Assembly (NCBI RefSeq): GCF_014650115.1
Contig: NZ_BMUI01000020.1
Coordinates: forward strand, 114,132-178,131
Length of the DNA: 64,000 nucleotides
Direction of reading: 5' to 3'
Source: Streptomyces olivaceoviridis
GTDB lineage: Bacteria > Actinomycetota > Actinomycetes > Streptomycetales > Streptomycetaceae
Position 1 is the stretch's first letter, and each line of letters starts with the position of its first letter. A program made the position numbers and the translations under genes. The notes beneath the pieces are model-generated. The model was not told the DNA's origin, did not search any database, and saw only the letters and a list, made by a program, of their open reading frames with translations. Shown in pieces: positions 29,401 to 36,909 of this stretch.

Positions 29401-30860
29401 TGGAGCGCGTCGGCCAGTTCCGGGTAGCCGAGGCACTGCTCGTAGAAGTCGGCGCGGATGCCGAGGACGACCCGGACGGGCGCGGGTCCGGCGGCGCCGG
29501 GGGGCGGGGTGCAGGTGGCGTGCAGGAAGTGGATGAAGACGCGCCGGTCCGCCTCGTCGGCGCAGAGGGTGAACGCCTCCTCGAACTGGTCCACGATGAC
29601 GACCGGCCGGTCGTCCGGGCCCGTCGCGCGGTCCGCCCAGGCCGCGACCGCCTCGCGTACGGCCCGGCCGATGTGCGGGGCGTCGCAGCCCGGCAGCGCC
29701 GGGTTCCGCGCCGCCTCCCGCTCGGCCGTGCGGGCGTCGGCGGCGACGGCGGCGAGACCGGGGATCCGGCGGACCAGCTCACCCAGCGGATCGGCACCCG
29801 GGACGAACTGGAGGACGGGGCCGGGCGGGTCGGCGGGGTGGTCGGCGGGACGGTCGCCGGTGTCGCCGGTGTCGCCGGTGTCATCGGTGGAAGGGTCACC
29901 GGGGTGGTCGGTGGAGCGGTCGCCGGGGTGGTCGGTGGAAGGGTTGTCGGGGTGATCGGAGGGGCGGTCGCCGGGGTGACCGGGAGAAGGGGCACCGGGA
30001 TGGTCGGCGGGCTGGTCGGACCGGTCGACCGGCGGTGGAGGTGCGGGGAGCTGGGCGGGGGCCTCCCCGGTGGGCGCCCCCTCCTGCCGGGGAGGGACCG
30101 TCCCGTCGGCTGCCGGCCCCTTGCCGCCCGCACCCGCGTTCCCAGCTCCGCCATGAGCCCCCGTGCCAGTGTTCCCGGCCCCGCCATGAGCCCCCGTGCC
30201 GTAAGCCCCCGCACCCGCGTCCCCGGCCCCGGCGTGACCCCCCGCGCCCAGGGCCCCGCCCCGGACCGCCGGGACCAGGCCGGCGTTCAGCAGGGAGGAC
30301 TTTCCGGCTCCCGAGGCGCCGACCAGCATGACCAGACCGCCGGACCGCTCGGCCTCGCGGAGCTGGGCGACGAGGGCCTTCGTGCTCCGCTCCCGGCCGA
30401 AGAACCACCGGGCGTCCTCCCGCCGGTACGGGGCCAGCCCGCGGTACGGACACACGCCACCGGCGACGGGCGGGGCCTGGGCCGGTGGCCGCCGGTTCTC
30501 CTCCGAGGGCGGCGCGGGCCGGTCGCCGGCCGGTCCGGCCACCGCCAGCTCCCACAGCCGCTGCCAGTGGGCGAGGTCGTACAGGCCGGCGGAGACCGGG
30601 GCGGGACGCAGCCGCCGCGCCTCCGGGATCAGGATGTGCAGGACCGCCGCGAGGGCGGCGAACTGGGCCGGTACGTTCCTGGCCCGGCGCCAGTCGCTGA
30701 TCCGCTGCGCGGACACCCGTACCGGCCGGCCGCGCTCATCGATCCGCTGGAGCCGTACGACCGCTTCCGAGACGCTCTTGAGGGGAGGGTTTCCGGCCTC
30801 CTTGTACAGCAGCGCGAGGCGCTCGGCGAAGGCTGTGCGTGCCCCTGAGTCGGAACTCAA
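26424..30860 (-). CDS. HTH / STAND NTPase / 14-WD40-repeat membrane protein
   Basis: A 1478-residue multidomain protein. Residues about 1-90 form an XRE-like region (VRVSAQRISDWRRARNVPAQ). The NTPase (about 140-650) starts CPYRGLAPYRREDARWFFGR, with Walker A GASGAGKSS near 180 and Walker B VVIVDQFEEAFTLC, the nSTAND1 pattern. Low-complexity Gly/Ala and His-Pro-Gly-Asp repeats (about 205-345) interrupt the NTPase after Walker A. One membrane segment lies at about 735-760. Fourteen WD40 repeats (about 823-1470, FSPDGRTLA...VRLW) fit two seven-bladed propellers. The frame opens with TTG at 30860 behind GGGGTGGGA. It is likely an NTP-driven signalling or defence-type scaffold; the ligand and output are unknown. 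The gene stands alone. Confidence 0.88.
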   Translation of the reverse strand: MSSDSGARTAFAERLALLYKEAGNPPLKSVSEAVVRLQRIDERGRPVRVSAQRISDWRRARNVPAQFAALAAVLHILIPEARRLRPAPVSAGLYDLAHWQRLWELAVAGPAGDRPAPPSEENRRPPAQAPPVAGGVCPYRGLAPYRREDARWFFGRERSTKALVAQLREAERSGGLVMLVGASGAGKSSLLNAGLVPAVRGGALGAGGHAGAGDAGAGAYGTGAHGGAGNTGTGAHGGAGNAGAGGKGPAADGTVPPRQEGAPTGEAPAQLPAPPPPVDRSDQPADHPGAPSPGHPGDRPSDHPDNPSTDHPGDRSTDHPGDPSTDDTGDTGDTGDRPADHPADPPGPVLQFVPGADPLGELVRRIPGLAAVAADARTAEREAARNPALPGCDAPHIGRAVREAVAAWADRATGPDDRPVVIVDQFEEAFTLCADEADRRVFIHFLHATCTPPPGAAGPAPVRVVLGIRADFYEQCLGYPELADALQHRHMVLGPLTSTELREAVTGPAKAVGLELEPGLAELIVREVSADGPRGAHDAGVLPLLSHALLATWQRRKAGRLTLAGYRAAGGIQGAVAATAERAWSGLDPAARAAARLLLLRLVRLGEDTQATRRRGTRRQLAEESSDPGKTEESLEALVRARLVTLDADTVEITHEALLHAWPRLRHWIDEGRGDHLLRQRLEEDGRAWEDSGRDSSLLYRGSRLEQARGWARSAGDTYLTRSAVEFLAASVRLRKRSVWLSRAAVAALVALAVLAAGTAVIAWKQRDDAVFEQVLAEADRVQHTDPSLAAQLDLVAHQLRPGDEGTYSRLISIVNAPLATPLSGHTGAVYLTSFSPDGNTLATAGYDRTVRLWDVTDPNRPAPLGAPLTGHTSWVSSAVFSPDGRTLASAGDDGTVRLWDVSDPAHARPLGTPLAGRQGTIYLVAFSPDGRTLATAGEDRTVRLWDVSDPRRPGALATLRGHGAAVRCVAFAPDGRTLATGGDDDTIRLWDVSAPRRPQPVRTLRGHTDLVHSVAFSPDGRTLASGSADDTIRLWNVADPARAAAVGSPLTGHTGPVWSVAFSPDGVRLAAASADSTASLWNVSDPGSPSQVGESLTGSSGEMYALGFRPDGRTLATGSGDGKVRLWSVPTSDMIGRSGAFRPDGRVLATAARDGRLRLWNVTRPGRPVLLGEPFMRADGDERSLMFSPDGRTLAVLTGVRTVHLWNVTDPAHPVAAGPPLHLRTRFMGSDALAYSPDGRTLATAYDDRTVQLWDVTDPGRPAPLGSPLTGHRGYINSLVFSPDGRTLASGSADSTIRLWNMTDRAHARPLGTPLTDHSGPVNALAFGPDGHTLASGSDDDTVRLWNTSDPAHVEPLGKPLTGHTEAVTSLTFSAGGDTLASGGSDNTVRLWNVTDPASATPIGQSMSPNAKTGNFLIFSPESHVLGVSSGADTVRLWSLDADTAIRHICSVTRGVLTPQRWHEYLPRLGYDPPCGR
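29825..30020. repeat. Coding tandem-like repeats in the STAND gene
   Basis: Short degenerate repeats of about 24 bases, with units encoding variants of STDHPGDP, plus a 9-base triplet (GTGTCGCCG) near 29860. They lie in frame in the STAND gene and probably vary in copy number between strains. Confidence 0.65.
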
Positions 30861-31194
30861 GGTCCCACCCCTTACTTTCCTCCGCGTGTGACGTCCGGAC
30901 CGGAAAACTCACCTTATACGCCTGACCTGCGGTTAAGGGCCGGACCGGAGACCGGAACCTCCTCCTCGACGGCGACAGATGGCAGGATCCGAACCCGGTA
31001 GCGGACCCGTCACACACCGTCCGGACAGGCCACCGGCCCAGCGCTCGGAGAGACAGCCCATGGCACCGAACGTTCTCGGTCAAAGTCGGCCGCCTCGCAT
31101 CGCGCCGCGCCGACCCGCGCGCAGCCGCGGAAGCCGTCCCCGTTCTTCGACCCGCGCCGTCCCGCCGACTTGGCGCGGGTCGAATACCCCGCAC

Positions 31195-31237
31195 CGTTCG
31201 GCACCGGTCCTCACAGGGGAGGGACCGGTGCCGAACG
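31195..31237. terminator. Perfect 16-base hairpin upstream of a small gene
   Basis: CGTTCGGCACCGGTCC (31195-31210) and its exact reverse complement (31222-31237) around an 11-base loop. It has terminator strength but lies 74 bases upstream of a start codon, with no gene reading into it on the plus strand. Its role is therefore uncertain: stopping stray transcription or leader regulation. Confidence 0.5.
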
Positions 31238-31254
31238 GGCGGGAACCTGGCTAT

Positions 31255-31269
31255 CTGACGGTACGTCAG
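31255..31269. promoter_or_regulatory. TetR-type operator-like palindrome
   Basis: CTGACG, 3-base spacer GTA, CGTCAG: perfect half-sites 42 bases before the ATG at 31311. The size suits a TetR-family dimer. A near-identical site is at 63629-63641. Confidence 0.5.
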
Positions 31270-31310
31270 CTACGGTCGGCTCGCCCGCCGTTCCCGAAGG
31301 GGTGAGTGCC

Positions 31311-31784
31311 ATGGAGAAGCAGCGTCCCCGGTGCCCGCGACCGCCTGGCGAACCACGCTGGGTCGCGATGTTCCACGAGCCCGCCCGGGACTCCTGGACG
31401 GTGGGCGCGCAGTCCCCGTACCGGGCTCCCGTGCTGTACGCCGTCGACGACATGACCCGGACCGCGCGGGCGCGCGGGGACGAGGTGGCGGTCGCGCTCT
31501 GGGGCCCCGAGGACGGCGCCTGGCACCTCTTCGACACCCCGTCCGCCAAGGCCCCCGCCCCCGCACCGCAGCGGCCCGTGACCGGCTCACCGGAACCGGC
31601 CCGGCTCGCGGAACGCATGACGGACCGCCGGCACCAGGTGCTGATGGCCGGGCTGGGCAAGGCGGGCCTGTACGACCTGGGCCCCGAGGACGACGAGGCG
31701 GTCCGCACCCTGGCCGACCGGCTCGACGAACCGACGGTCCGCCGGGTGGCCCACTGGCTGGCGGCGGCGGGCGGGCAGCGGTAG
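31311..31784 (+). CDS. Conserved hypothetical protein
   Basis: A 157-residue soluble protein that I do not recognise. The N-terminal half (WVAMFHEPARDSWTVGAQSP, then VALWGPEDGAWHLFDT) looks like a small folded domain. The C-terminal half (AERMTDRRHQVLMAGLGKAG, then LADRLDEPTVRRVAHWLAAA) is helical. The ATG at 31311 is chosen because AAGGGG lies 8 bases upstream; a GTG at 31302 is an alternative. It has its own operator-like palindrome upstream and is followed 97 bases later by a ferredoxin gene on the same strand. Confidence 0.6.
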   Translation: MEKQRPRCPRPPGEPRWVAMFHEPARDSWTVGAQSPYRAPVLYAVDDMTRTARARGDEVAVALWGPEDGAWHLFDTPSAKAPAPAPQRPVTGSPEPARLAERMTDRRHQVLMAGLGKAGLYDLGPEDDEAVRTLADRLDEPTVRRVAHWLAAAGGQR

Positions 31785-31881
31785 TCGCGAGCCGGCCCGC
31801 TGGTCCGGTTCAGGAGGCGCGCGGCCGGGCAGTGACGTCCTGAGGACCGCCGGAAGGTCACCGCCCACGACTGGAGGACAG

Positions 31882-32082
31882 ATGAAGGTCTCCGTCGACC
31901 GCTCCCTGTGCTACGGCTCCGCCGAGTGCGCGCACCGGGCGCCGGCCGTGTTCGCGTTCGAGGACGGGTACGGCGTCGTACGGCCCGGCGGAGCGGACGC
32001 GGCCGAGGACCCGCGGGCCCGGGAGGCGATCGCGGAGGCCGCCGAGAAGTGCCCGTCGCAGGCGATCGTCCTCACCGAGTAG
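31882..32082 (+). CDS. Small 3Fe-4S ferredoxin
   Basis: A 66-residue ferredoxin with the pattern CYGSAEC ... CPSQAI. The first cluster position is C-x5-C with no second Cys of a 4Fe-4S motif, typical of the [3Fe-4S] ferredoxins that feed electrons to bacterial cytochrome P450s. No P450 gene is adjacent, so the partner lies elsewhere. The ATG at 31882 follows GGAGGAC. Confidence 0.9.
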   Translation: MKVSVDRSLCYGSAECAHRAPAVFAFEDGYGVVRPGGADAAEDPRAREAIAEAAEKCPSQAIVLTE

Positions 32083-32106
32083 TGCGCTGACCTCACCTGG
32101 TGGAGC

Positions 32107-32892
32107 TCACCGAGCGGCGGAAGGAGCCGGTGGATAGGTCCAGCCGAAGGCGGCGAGCGCGCGCGCCCGGGCCTCCGCGACGGCCATGCGGGCCGCCCGC
32201 TCGGCGGGGTCGACATGGGCCGCCTGCCCCGTGACCTGACCCTCCCACTTGCGGTACAGCAGACCGGGCTCCGCCGAGAACCAGCCGCGGCTCACCGCGT
32301 CCAGCGCCAGCAGCAGGCCGGTGTCCTCCGAGGCCGGCAGCGCCATCCAGCCGCCCAGCGCGGTGAGCAGTTCCCGCCGCACGCACAGGCCCGCCGGGTG
32401 GACCGGGGCCAGGAAGCCGTTCCGCTTCCAGTGGTCGAGGACGGTACCGCGCTCGATCGGGCCTTCGTCGGGATCCCCGGGGAAGGCGGCCGTGGAGCCG
32501 TCGGGCAGCAGGTCGAGGACGCGGCACGTCGTCCAGCCGACGGTGTGGTCCGCCTCCAGCACGGCCAGGTCGCGGGCGAGCGCGCCCGGCATGAGCTGGT
32601 CGTCGGCGTCGAGCACCTTGACGTACGCGCCCCCGGCGCGTGCCAGCGCGATCGTGCGGGCGACCCCGGGGCCGCCCGGCCGGCCCTGGCGGAAGCTCAC
32701 GCGGGCGTCGTCCGGGACGTGGGGGCGGACCACGTCCGTCGTGCCGTCCTCCTGGACGACCCACTCCCACTCCCAGCCGGCGGGCAGCCGCTGTGCGCAC
32801 AGCGACGTGTAGGCGTCCGCCAGGAACCGGGCGGACGGGCCGTGGACAGCGGTGACTACGGTGACGCGCCGGTTCACGGCAGCGCTCACCAC
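32107..32892 (-). CDS. Family 2 glycosyltransferase
   Basis: A 261-residue GT-A fold enzyme. The N-terminal strand VTVVTAVHGPS, the nucleotide-sugar region VVQEDGTTDVV and the metal-binding DxD-like LDADDQLMPG are the GT2 signatures. No membrane segments are evident, so it is probably cytoplasmic and transfers a sugar from an NDP donor; the acceptor is unknown. The start is uncertain among clustered GTG codons (32892, 32889, 32877). It converges with the ferredoxin gene, whose stop is 24 bases away. Confidence 0.85.
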   Translation of the reverse strand: MVSAAVNRRVTVVTAVHGPSARFLADAYTSLCAQRLPAGWEWEWVVQEDGTTDVVRPHVPDDARVSFRQGRPGGPGVARTIALARAGGAYVKVLDADDQLMPGALARDLAVLEADHTVGWTTCRVLDLLPDGSTAAFPGDPDEGPIERGTVLDHWKRNGFLAPVHPAGLCVRRELLTALGGWMALPASEDTGLLLALDAVSRGWFSAEPGLLYRKWEGQVTGQAAHVDPAERAARMAVAEARARALAAFGWTYPPAPSAAR

Positions 32893-32948
32893 CTTTCCGT
32901 GGGGTGCGGGTCGTTGCCGTACGAGGATGACCTACCGGGAAACGCGCG

Positions 32949-32978
32949 AGACCCCCGGCCGAACCCGGCCGGGGGTCT
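32949..32978. terminator. Terminator downstream of the small secreted protein gene
   Basis: AGACCCCCGGCC and its exact reverse complement around a six-base loop. It lies between the minus-strand gene ending at 33050 and the glycosyltransferase start. Confidence 0.85.
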
Positions 32979-33049
32979 GTTCGTGTCGACTGGTGCGTAC
33001 GCAAGTCGCCGTGTGGTCGAGACGTTGCGGTACTGCGGTGGGGGAGGGA

Positions 33050-33433
33050 TCAGCAGTCGAGGGAGTCCGAGAGGTGCTGGTCGTGGGTCCTGGTCTCCGT
33101 CTGCTCCGGTACCCGCGGCTCCGATTCCGTCTGTGTCCCGTCGAGGGTGCGGTGCCGGCAGCTCGGCGTCTTGCCGTGGGCCTCGGCCCGGATCCGCTGC
33201 TTCATCGTGGGGGGCAGGGCCCTGGCATGGGACCAGGCCCAGTGGCGCATCGCCGGGATCGTCGGGGTGGTGCGGTGCGCGGTGCCGGTGCCAGTGCTCG
33301 GGGTCTCGGTCCGGGGTGCGGCCGCGGCGGCGGTCGTGGTGGTGGCGGAGACGAGTCCGAGCGCCGTGCACAGCGCGAGGAAGGTGGTGACGATGGCGGT
33401 CCACAGCTTCATGACCTTGTTCTGGGCGGTCAT
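33050..33433 (-). CDS. Small secreted hypothetical protein
   Basis: A 127-residue protein with a clear Sec signal (MTAQNKVMKLWTAIVTTFLA, hydrophobic core, then ATTTTAAAAAP as the cleavage region). The mature part is Thr/Arg/His-rich with few hydrophobic residues and two Cys (in PSCRHR and at the C-terminus, SLDC). The ATG at 33433 has GAGGGGCC upstream. I do not recognise a function. It is flanked by terminators and appears to be a single-gene unit. Confidence 0.7.
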   Translation of the reverse strand: MTAQNKVMKLWTAIVTTFLALCTALGLVSATTTTAAAAAPRTETPSTGTGTAHRTTPTIPAMRHWAWSHARALPPTMKQRIRAEAHGKTPSCRHRTLDGTQTESEPRVPEQTETRTHDQHLSDSLDC

Positions 33434-33637
33434 GGCCCCTCACTTTCGGGTTGGGCGATTTGCGTACTTTCCTCATGATGTGTATGTGGGCCGGGAAGTG
33501 GTGGACCGACGCCCGTGGCGCGTCGATGTTCAGATCAACACCACTCGGACGGGTGCACGGGGGCGGGGAACCTCTGCCGCCGCCGAGGCGGCAAGTCGGG
33601 CCCCGGCGCAGGTCACCGATCGATATCGGTCGGTGTG

Positions 33638-33643
33638 TATAGT
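33638..33643 (+). promoter_or_regulatory. -10 element of the DLW-39 gene
   Basis: TATAGT, a near-perfect -10 hexamer, 46 bases before the GTG at 33689. A partly palindromic stretch (CACCGA...TCGGTCGGTG, about 33614-33635) covers the -35 region. Confidence 0.45.
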
Positions 33644-33688
33644 CGGGCGCCAGAGGTCCCCTACGTCAAGGAAAGACGAGGTCGCGCG

Positions 33689-33817
33689 GTGAAGAAGCTG
33701 CTCCTGGTCGCACTGGCCGCCATCGGCGGGCTCCTCGTGTACCGCCAGATCCAGGCGGATCGCGCCGAGCAGGATCTGTGGACGGAGGCGACTGACTCCG
33801 TGCCCACGGGTTCGTGA
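33689..33817 (+). CDS. DLW-39 family small protein
   Basis: A 42-residue protein: a basic start (MKKLLLVALAAIGGLLVYRQ) that looks like a membrane anchor, then a soluble tail with the EQDLW motif that names the family, followed by TEATDSVPTGS. It is conserved near tRNA-Ile/gyrA in actinobacteria. The function is unknown. The GTG at 33689 has GAGG upstream. Its own TATAGT promoter and a terminator make it monocistronic. Confidence 0.85.
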   Translation: MKKLLLVALAAIGGLLVYRQIQADRAEQDLWTEATDSVPTGS

Positions 33818-33840
33818 GTCCCGATACCCGATCTGTACCG

Positions 33841-33866
33841 ACCCCGGCCGCCTGCGCGGTCGGGGT
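33841..33866 (+). terminator. DLW-39 terminator
   Basis: An 11-pair stem ACCCCGGCCGC/GCGGTCGGGGT (one wobble) with a CTGC loop, followed by TTCGTG. Confidence 0.8.
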
Positions 33867-34069
33867 TTCGTGTTTCCCGGCCGGGCCGCGCGGCCCCCTG
33901 CTTCGTGTTGCGGGGTCCCGGCGGGTGCGGTAGACGGGGCGGGGCGACAGGGGCCGGACGGTGCCGGGCGTTTCGGACGGGCGTACGCGTTGCCCGGACG
34001 GCGCAGCGGCGGCCGGGGCAGGATGGGCCTGCGGTCCGCCGGTCCGGTGCGGCCGTCCGACGAGTGGGG

Positions 34070-35473
34070 GTGTGGCGCGTGCGGGGCCGAGGGGGCGGTA
34101 CGGCGGCGGGGGCCGGGTCGGCCGGGTGGCGGGCGCGGCGGCGGGCCGTCCTCGCCCGGGGTGCCGTGATCGGCCTGCTGCTGGGACTCTCCGCGGCCCT
34201 CGCTCCGCCGACCCCCGCCCCCGCTCTGCCGGCCGGTGCCGGGACCGCCGCCGACGCGCGCCCGGGGTCGTACACCTTCACCCCCGGCGCCCGGACCGTC
34301 GCGGGCACGAAGGGCACCACGGACGCCGCCCTGCTCGACCCCCGCCACACCTACCGCAGCTCCCTGCCCCGCAACGGCAGGCTCTACTACCGCCTGCGCC
34401 TGCCCGCCGCGGACACGGCGTACGTCCCCGTCACCGCCGTACCACCGGCGGACGCCACCGTCTCCGCCACCGACGGCATCCGCGTCTCGCTCCGGGACGC
34501 GAACGGCGGCTCCTGCTTCTACGCCTCCGCCCGCATCGGCGCCGGGCTCAGTCCGCGCCCGCTCACGGCCCTGGCCCAGCGCGAGGCCGGCAAGGCGCTG
34601 TGCCAGGGCGCGGGGACGTACTACCTGCTCGTCGAACGCCTCGACGCCGAGGGCTCCGGCGCGGCGGCGGCGTCCGAGCCGTGGGACCTGGAGATCGCGC
34701 CCGCCACGGAACCCGGCCTCGCCGAGGCCGGGCCCACCACCGCGCCGCGGACCTGGGACTCCGCCACACCGGAACCCCTCACCGGAACCCCCCGGGACCG
34801 CTCAGGCGGCACCGGTTTCGCCACGGCGCGCCCGGTGGGCCAAGGAATCTGGCGCACCCGTCTCACCCCCGGCGAGACCCGGTTCTACGAAGTGCCGCTG
34901 GACTGGGGCCGGCAACTGCACGCCTCCGCCGGCCTGGACGGCGCGCCGGGCCACGGCTACGTCGGCGGCGCCCTGAACCTCTCCCTCTACAACCCCGTCC
35001 GCGACTACGTCGACGACGCCTCCCTCGGCTACACCGGCACCCCCAGGTCCGCCGCCCTCGCACCGCTCCCGCCGGTGGAGTACACCAACCGGTACGCCGT
35101 CCCCGCCGGGGTGACCTCCGTCCGCTTCGCCGGCGCGTACTACCTGGTCCTGCACCTCAGCGCGCGGCTGGCCGACACCTTCGGGCCGGGTCCGTTCGAC
35201 GTGACCCTGCGGGTCCGGGTGCGCGGACAGCGACAGGCGGGACCCGCGTACGCCGGCCGGCCCGTGCCGGACGACGTCTTCACGGTCACCGACGAGGACC
35301 GGGACGCCGCGCTGACCGGGAACACCGGGGGCGGGACCGACGGCCGGGTGATGCGGCTGGTCGCCGTCGGCGGGATCGGCACGGGCACCGTGCTGCTGCT
35401 GGTCCTGGGCGGGTGGACGGTGGCGGCCCGGCGGGCTCACACCCGCGTCAACGCCCAGAAACCCACGGCGTAG
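34070..35473 (+). CDS. Exported, C-terminally anchored hypothetical protein
   Basis: About 467 residues from GTG 34070 (upstream in-frame starts exist; the start is uncertain). An Arg-rich N-region and hydrophobic core (AVIGLLLGLSAALAPPTPAP) form a signal peptide. The outside region contains two similar beta-rich segments (RNGRLYYRLRLPAADTAYVP and LTPGETRFYEVPLDWGRQLH), suggesting a duplicated domain. A membrane segment (GIGTGTVLLLVLGGWTVAAR) near the C-terminus is followed by basic residues. Its 3' end overlaps the convergent kinase gene by 37 bases. I do not recognise the family; it might be a surface sensor or partner of the kinase (speculative). Confidence 0.65.
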   Translation: MWRVRGRGGGTAAGAGSAGWRARRRAVLARGAVIGLLLGLSAALAPPTPAPALPAGAGTAADARPGSYTFTPGARTVAGTKGTTDAALLDPRHTYRSSLPRNGRLYYRLRLPAADTAYVPVTAVPPADATVSATDGIRVSLRDANGGSCFYASARIGAGLSPRPLTALAQREAGKALCQGAGTYYLLVERLDAEGSGAAAASEPWDLEIAPATEPGLAEAGPTTAPRTWDSATPEPLTGTPRDRSGGTGFATARPVGQGIWRTRLTPGETRFYEVPLDWGRQLHASAGLDGAPGHGYVGGALNLSLYNPVRDYVDDASLGYTGTPRSAALAPLPPVEYTNRYAVPAGVTSVRFAGAYYLVLHLSARLADTFGPGPFDVTLRVRVRGQRQAGPAYAGRPVPDDVFTVTDEDRDAALTGNTGGGTDGRVMRLVAVGGIGTGTVLLLVLGGWTVAARRAHTRVNAQKPTA

Positions 35474-36801
35474 CAGGCGAGCGCCAGCAGCAGGAGCGGG
35501 ATCGCGGCCCCGGCCGGGGGACCGGGCCGTGGGGCCGCACGCCGCGCCCGACGCCCGCGGGCGCGGGCGGGGGTCCGGGGGGCGGGTGAGGGCGGCGGAA
35601 CCTGTGGGTCGCGGGTGGTGTAGGCGGCGGTGGCGGTGTCGATCCGGGGGTCCGGAGCCGGAGCCGGGGCCGGCACGGGGGCCGGGAGCGGGAGCGGGTG
35701 GACCGGGGCCTGTTGGGGCGGCGGCAGGCGGAAGCTCCCCGTGTCCGAGAGGGAACCGGTGTAGGTGGGCGTCGGACGCTCCTCCACCGCCGAGCCCGGA
35801 ACGGGGCCGGCCGGCCCACTGTCGACACGGCCAACCGCCCTGCTGTCCACGGGATCAGCCGCCGCACCGGACTCGTCCGTCCCGCCCGCGACCAGGTCCG
35901 ACGCCACACCGGAAGCCCGCCGGAGGGGGCCTTCGGGGCCGAACCCGGGCGGGAGTGGGCCGAGTTGGTCGAAGATCTCGACGAGTTCGTCGTCGGGGCC
36001 CGGCTCCGGCAGGAGTTCGGCGGCGGCGGCGAGCGCCTTGCGCGCCCCCGTGGCGGTGCGGAACCGGTCCGCGGGATCGGGCTGGAGCAGGGTGGCGACG
36101 ACCTGCCACAGCGGTTCCGGAACGCCCTGGGGCGGGCCGGGCGTCCCGTGCTCCAGGAAGTACTGCACCAGCGCCTTGGCATCGGGCTTGGCGCCTTCGA
36201 GGAGGTACAGGGCGACCAGGCCGGCGGCGAACAGGTCGGCCGGGAAGTCGGGTTCGGCGCCCAGCATCTGCTCGGGGGCGAGGTAACCGGGCGTCCCCAC
36301 CACGAGGTTGGTCTCCGTCAGCCGGGGTTCGCCGAGCCGCATGGCGATGCCGAAGTCGGACAGCCGCAGCCGGGGCCGGCCGGTGCCGGTGGCTTCGAGG
36401 AGCACGTTGGCGGGCTTGACGTCCCGGTGGACGACGTCCTCGGCGTGGACGGCGGCGAGCCCGGACAGCAACTGGTCCAGCAGCGTGCACACGAACACCG
36501 GCGGGAGGGGGCCGTAGTCGCCGACCAGGTGGACCAGGGAGCCGCCCGCGACCAGGTCCATGGTGAACAGCACCTTGTCGTCGTCGGCGGCCCAGCTCGC
36601 CGGGGCGAGGACGTGCGGGTGGTCGATGCGCAGCGCCTGCTCGCGGACGAAGCGGAGCAGGGAGTGGGCGTCGCGCTGCTGGAGGACCTTGGCGGCCACG
36701 TACCGCCGGCGGCGGTGGTCCCAGGCACGCCACACGGCGCCCACACCGCCGCGTCCGATCGGGTCGGCCAGTTCGTACCGGCCGGCGAAGACCTCACCCA
36801 T
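35437..36801 (-). CDS. Membrane-anchored Ser/Thr protein kinase
   Basis: A 454-residue protein. The kinase domain (about 1-265) is complete: glycine loop GRGGVGAVW, Lys in YVAAKVLQQ, catalytic VHRDVKPANVLL and DFGIAM. A Pro/Ala-rich linker of about 160 residues leads to a final membrane segment (AIPLLLLALACYAVGFWALT), so it lacks the PASTA sensor of PknB and is tail-anchored with essentially no outside domain. The start is ATG at 36801. It faces and overlaps the exported-protein gene at its 3' end, and the XRE-type gene lies 108 bases upstream on the same strand. Confidence 0.9.
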   Translation of the reverse strand: MGEVFAGRYELADPIGRGGVGAVWRAWDHRRRRYVAAKVLQQRDAHSLLRFVREQALRIDHPHVLAPASWAADDDKVLFTMDLVAGGSLVHLVGDYGPLPPVFVCTLLDQLLSGLAAVHAEDVVHRDVKPANVLLEATGTGRPRLRLSDFGIAMRLGEPRLTETNLVVGTPGYLAPEQMLGAEPDFPADLFAAGLVALYLLEGAKPDAKALVQYFLEHGTPGPPQGVPEPLWQVVATLLQPDPADRFRTATGARKALAAAAELLPEPGPDDELVEIFDQLGPLPPGFGPEGPLRRASGVASDLVAGGTDESGAAADPVDSRAVGRVDSGPAGPVPGSAVEERPTPTYTGSLSDTGSFRLPPPQQAPVHPLPLPAPVPAPAPAPDPRIDTATAAYTTRDPQVPPPSPAPRTPARARGRRARRAAPRPGPPAGAAIPLLLLALACYAVGFWALTRV

Positions 36802-36909
36802 GGCAGCCGCCGCTCCTCCCCTGCTCCGACGAAGCGCCCCCCCGCGCCCCTGCCCCGCGTACCCCGCGTCCGGCCGGCCCGGCCCCCCCCGTCCCGAACA
36901 GGCCGCGCG

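Larger units (their letters stand above)
30861..31310. other. 450-base spacer with hairpin and operator-like palindrome
   Basis: No convincing gene. It contains a perfect 16-base inverted repeat (31195-31237) and a palindrome CTGACG-GTA-CGTCAG (31255-31269), listed separately. The rest presumably holds the promoter of the minus-strand STAND gene. Confidence 0.5.

Noticed and set aside
27699..30848. Open frame of about 1050 codons opposite the STAND-WD40 gene
   Set aside because: Composition is a mirror of the WD40 repeats; there is no domain pattern and the minus-strand product is clearly real.
33905..34069. 55-codon upstream extension of the exported protein
   Set aside because: It would bury the signal peptide far inside the protein; the GTG at 34070 puts the Arg-rich region and hydrophobic core near the N-terminus.
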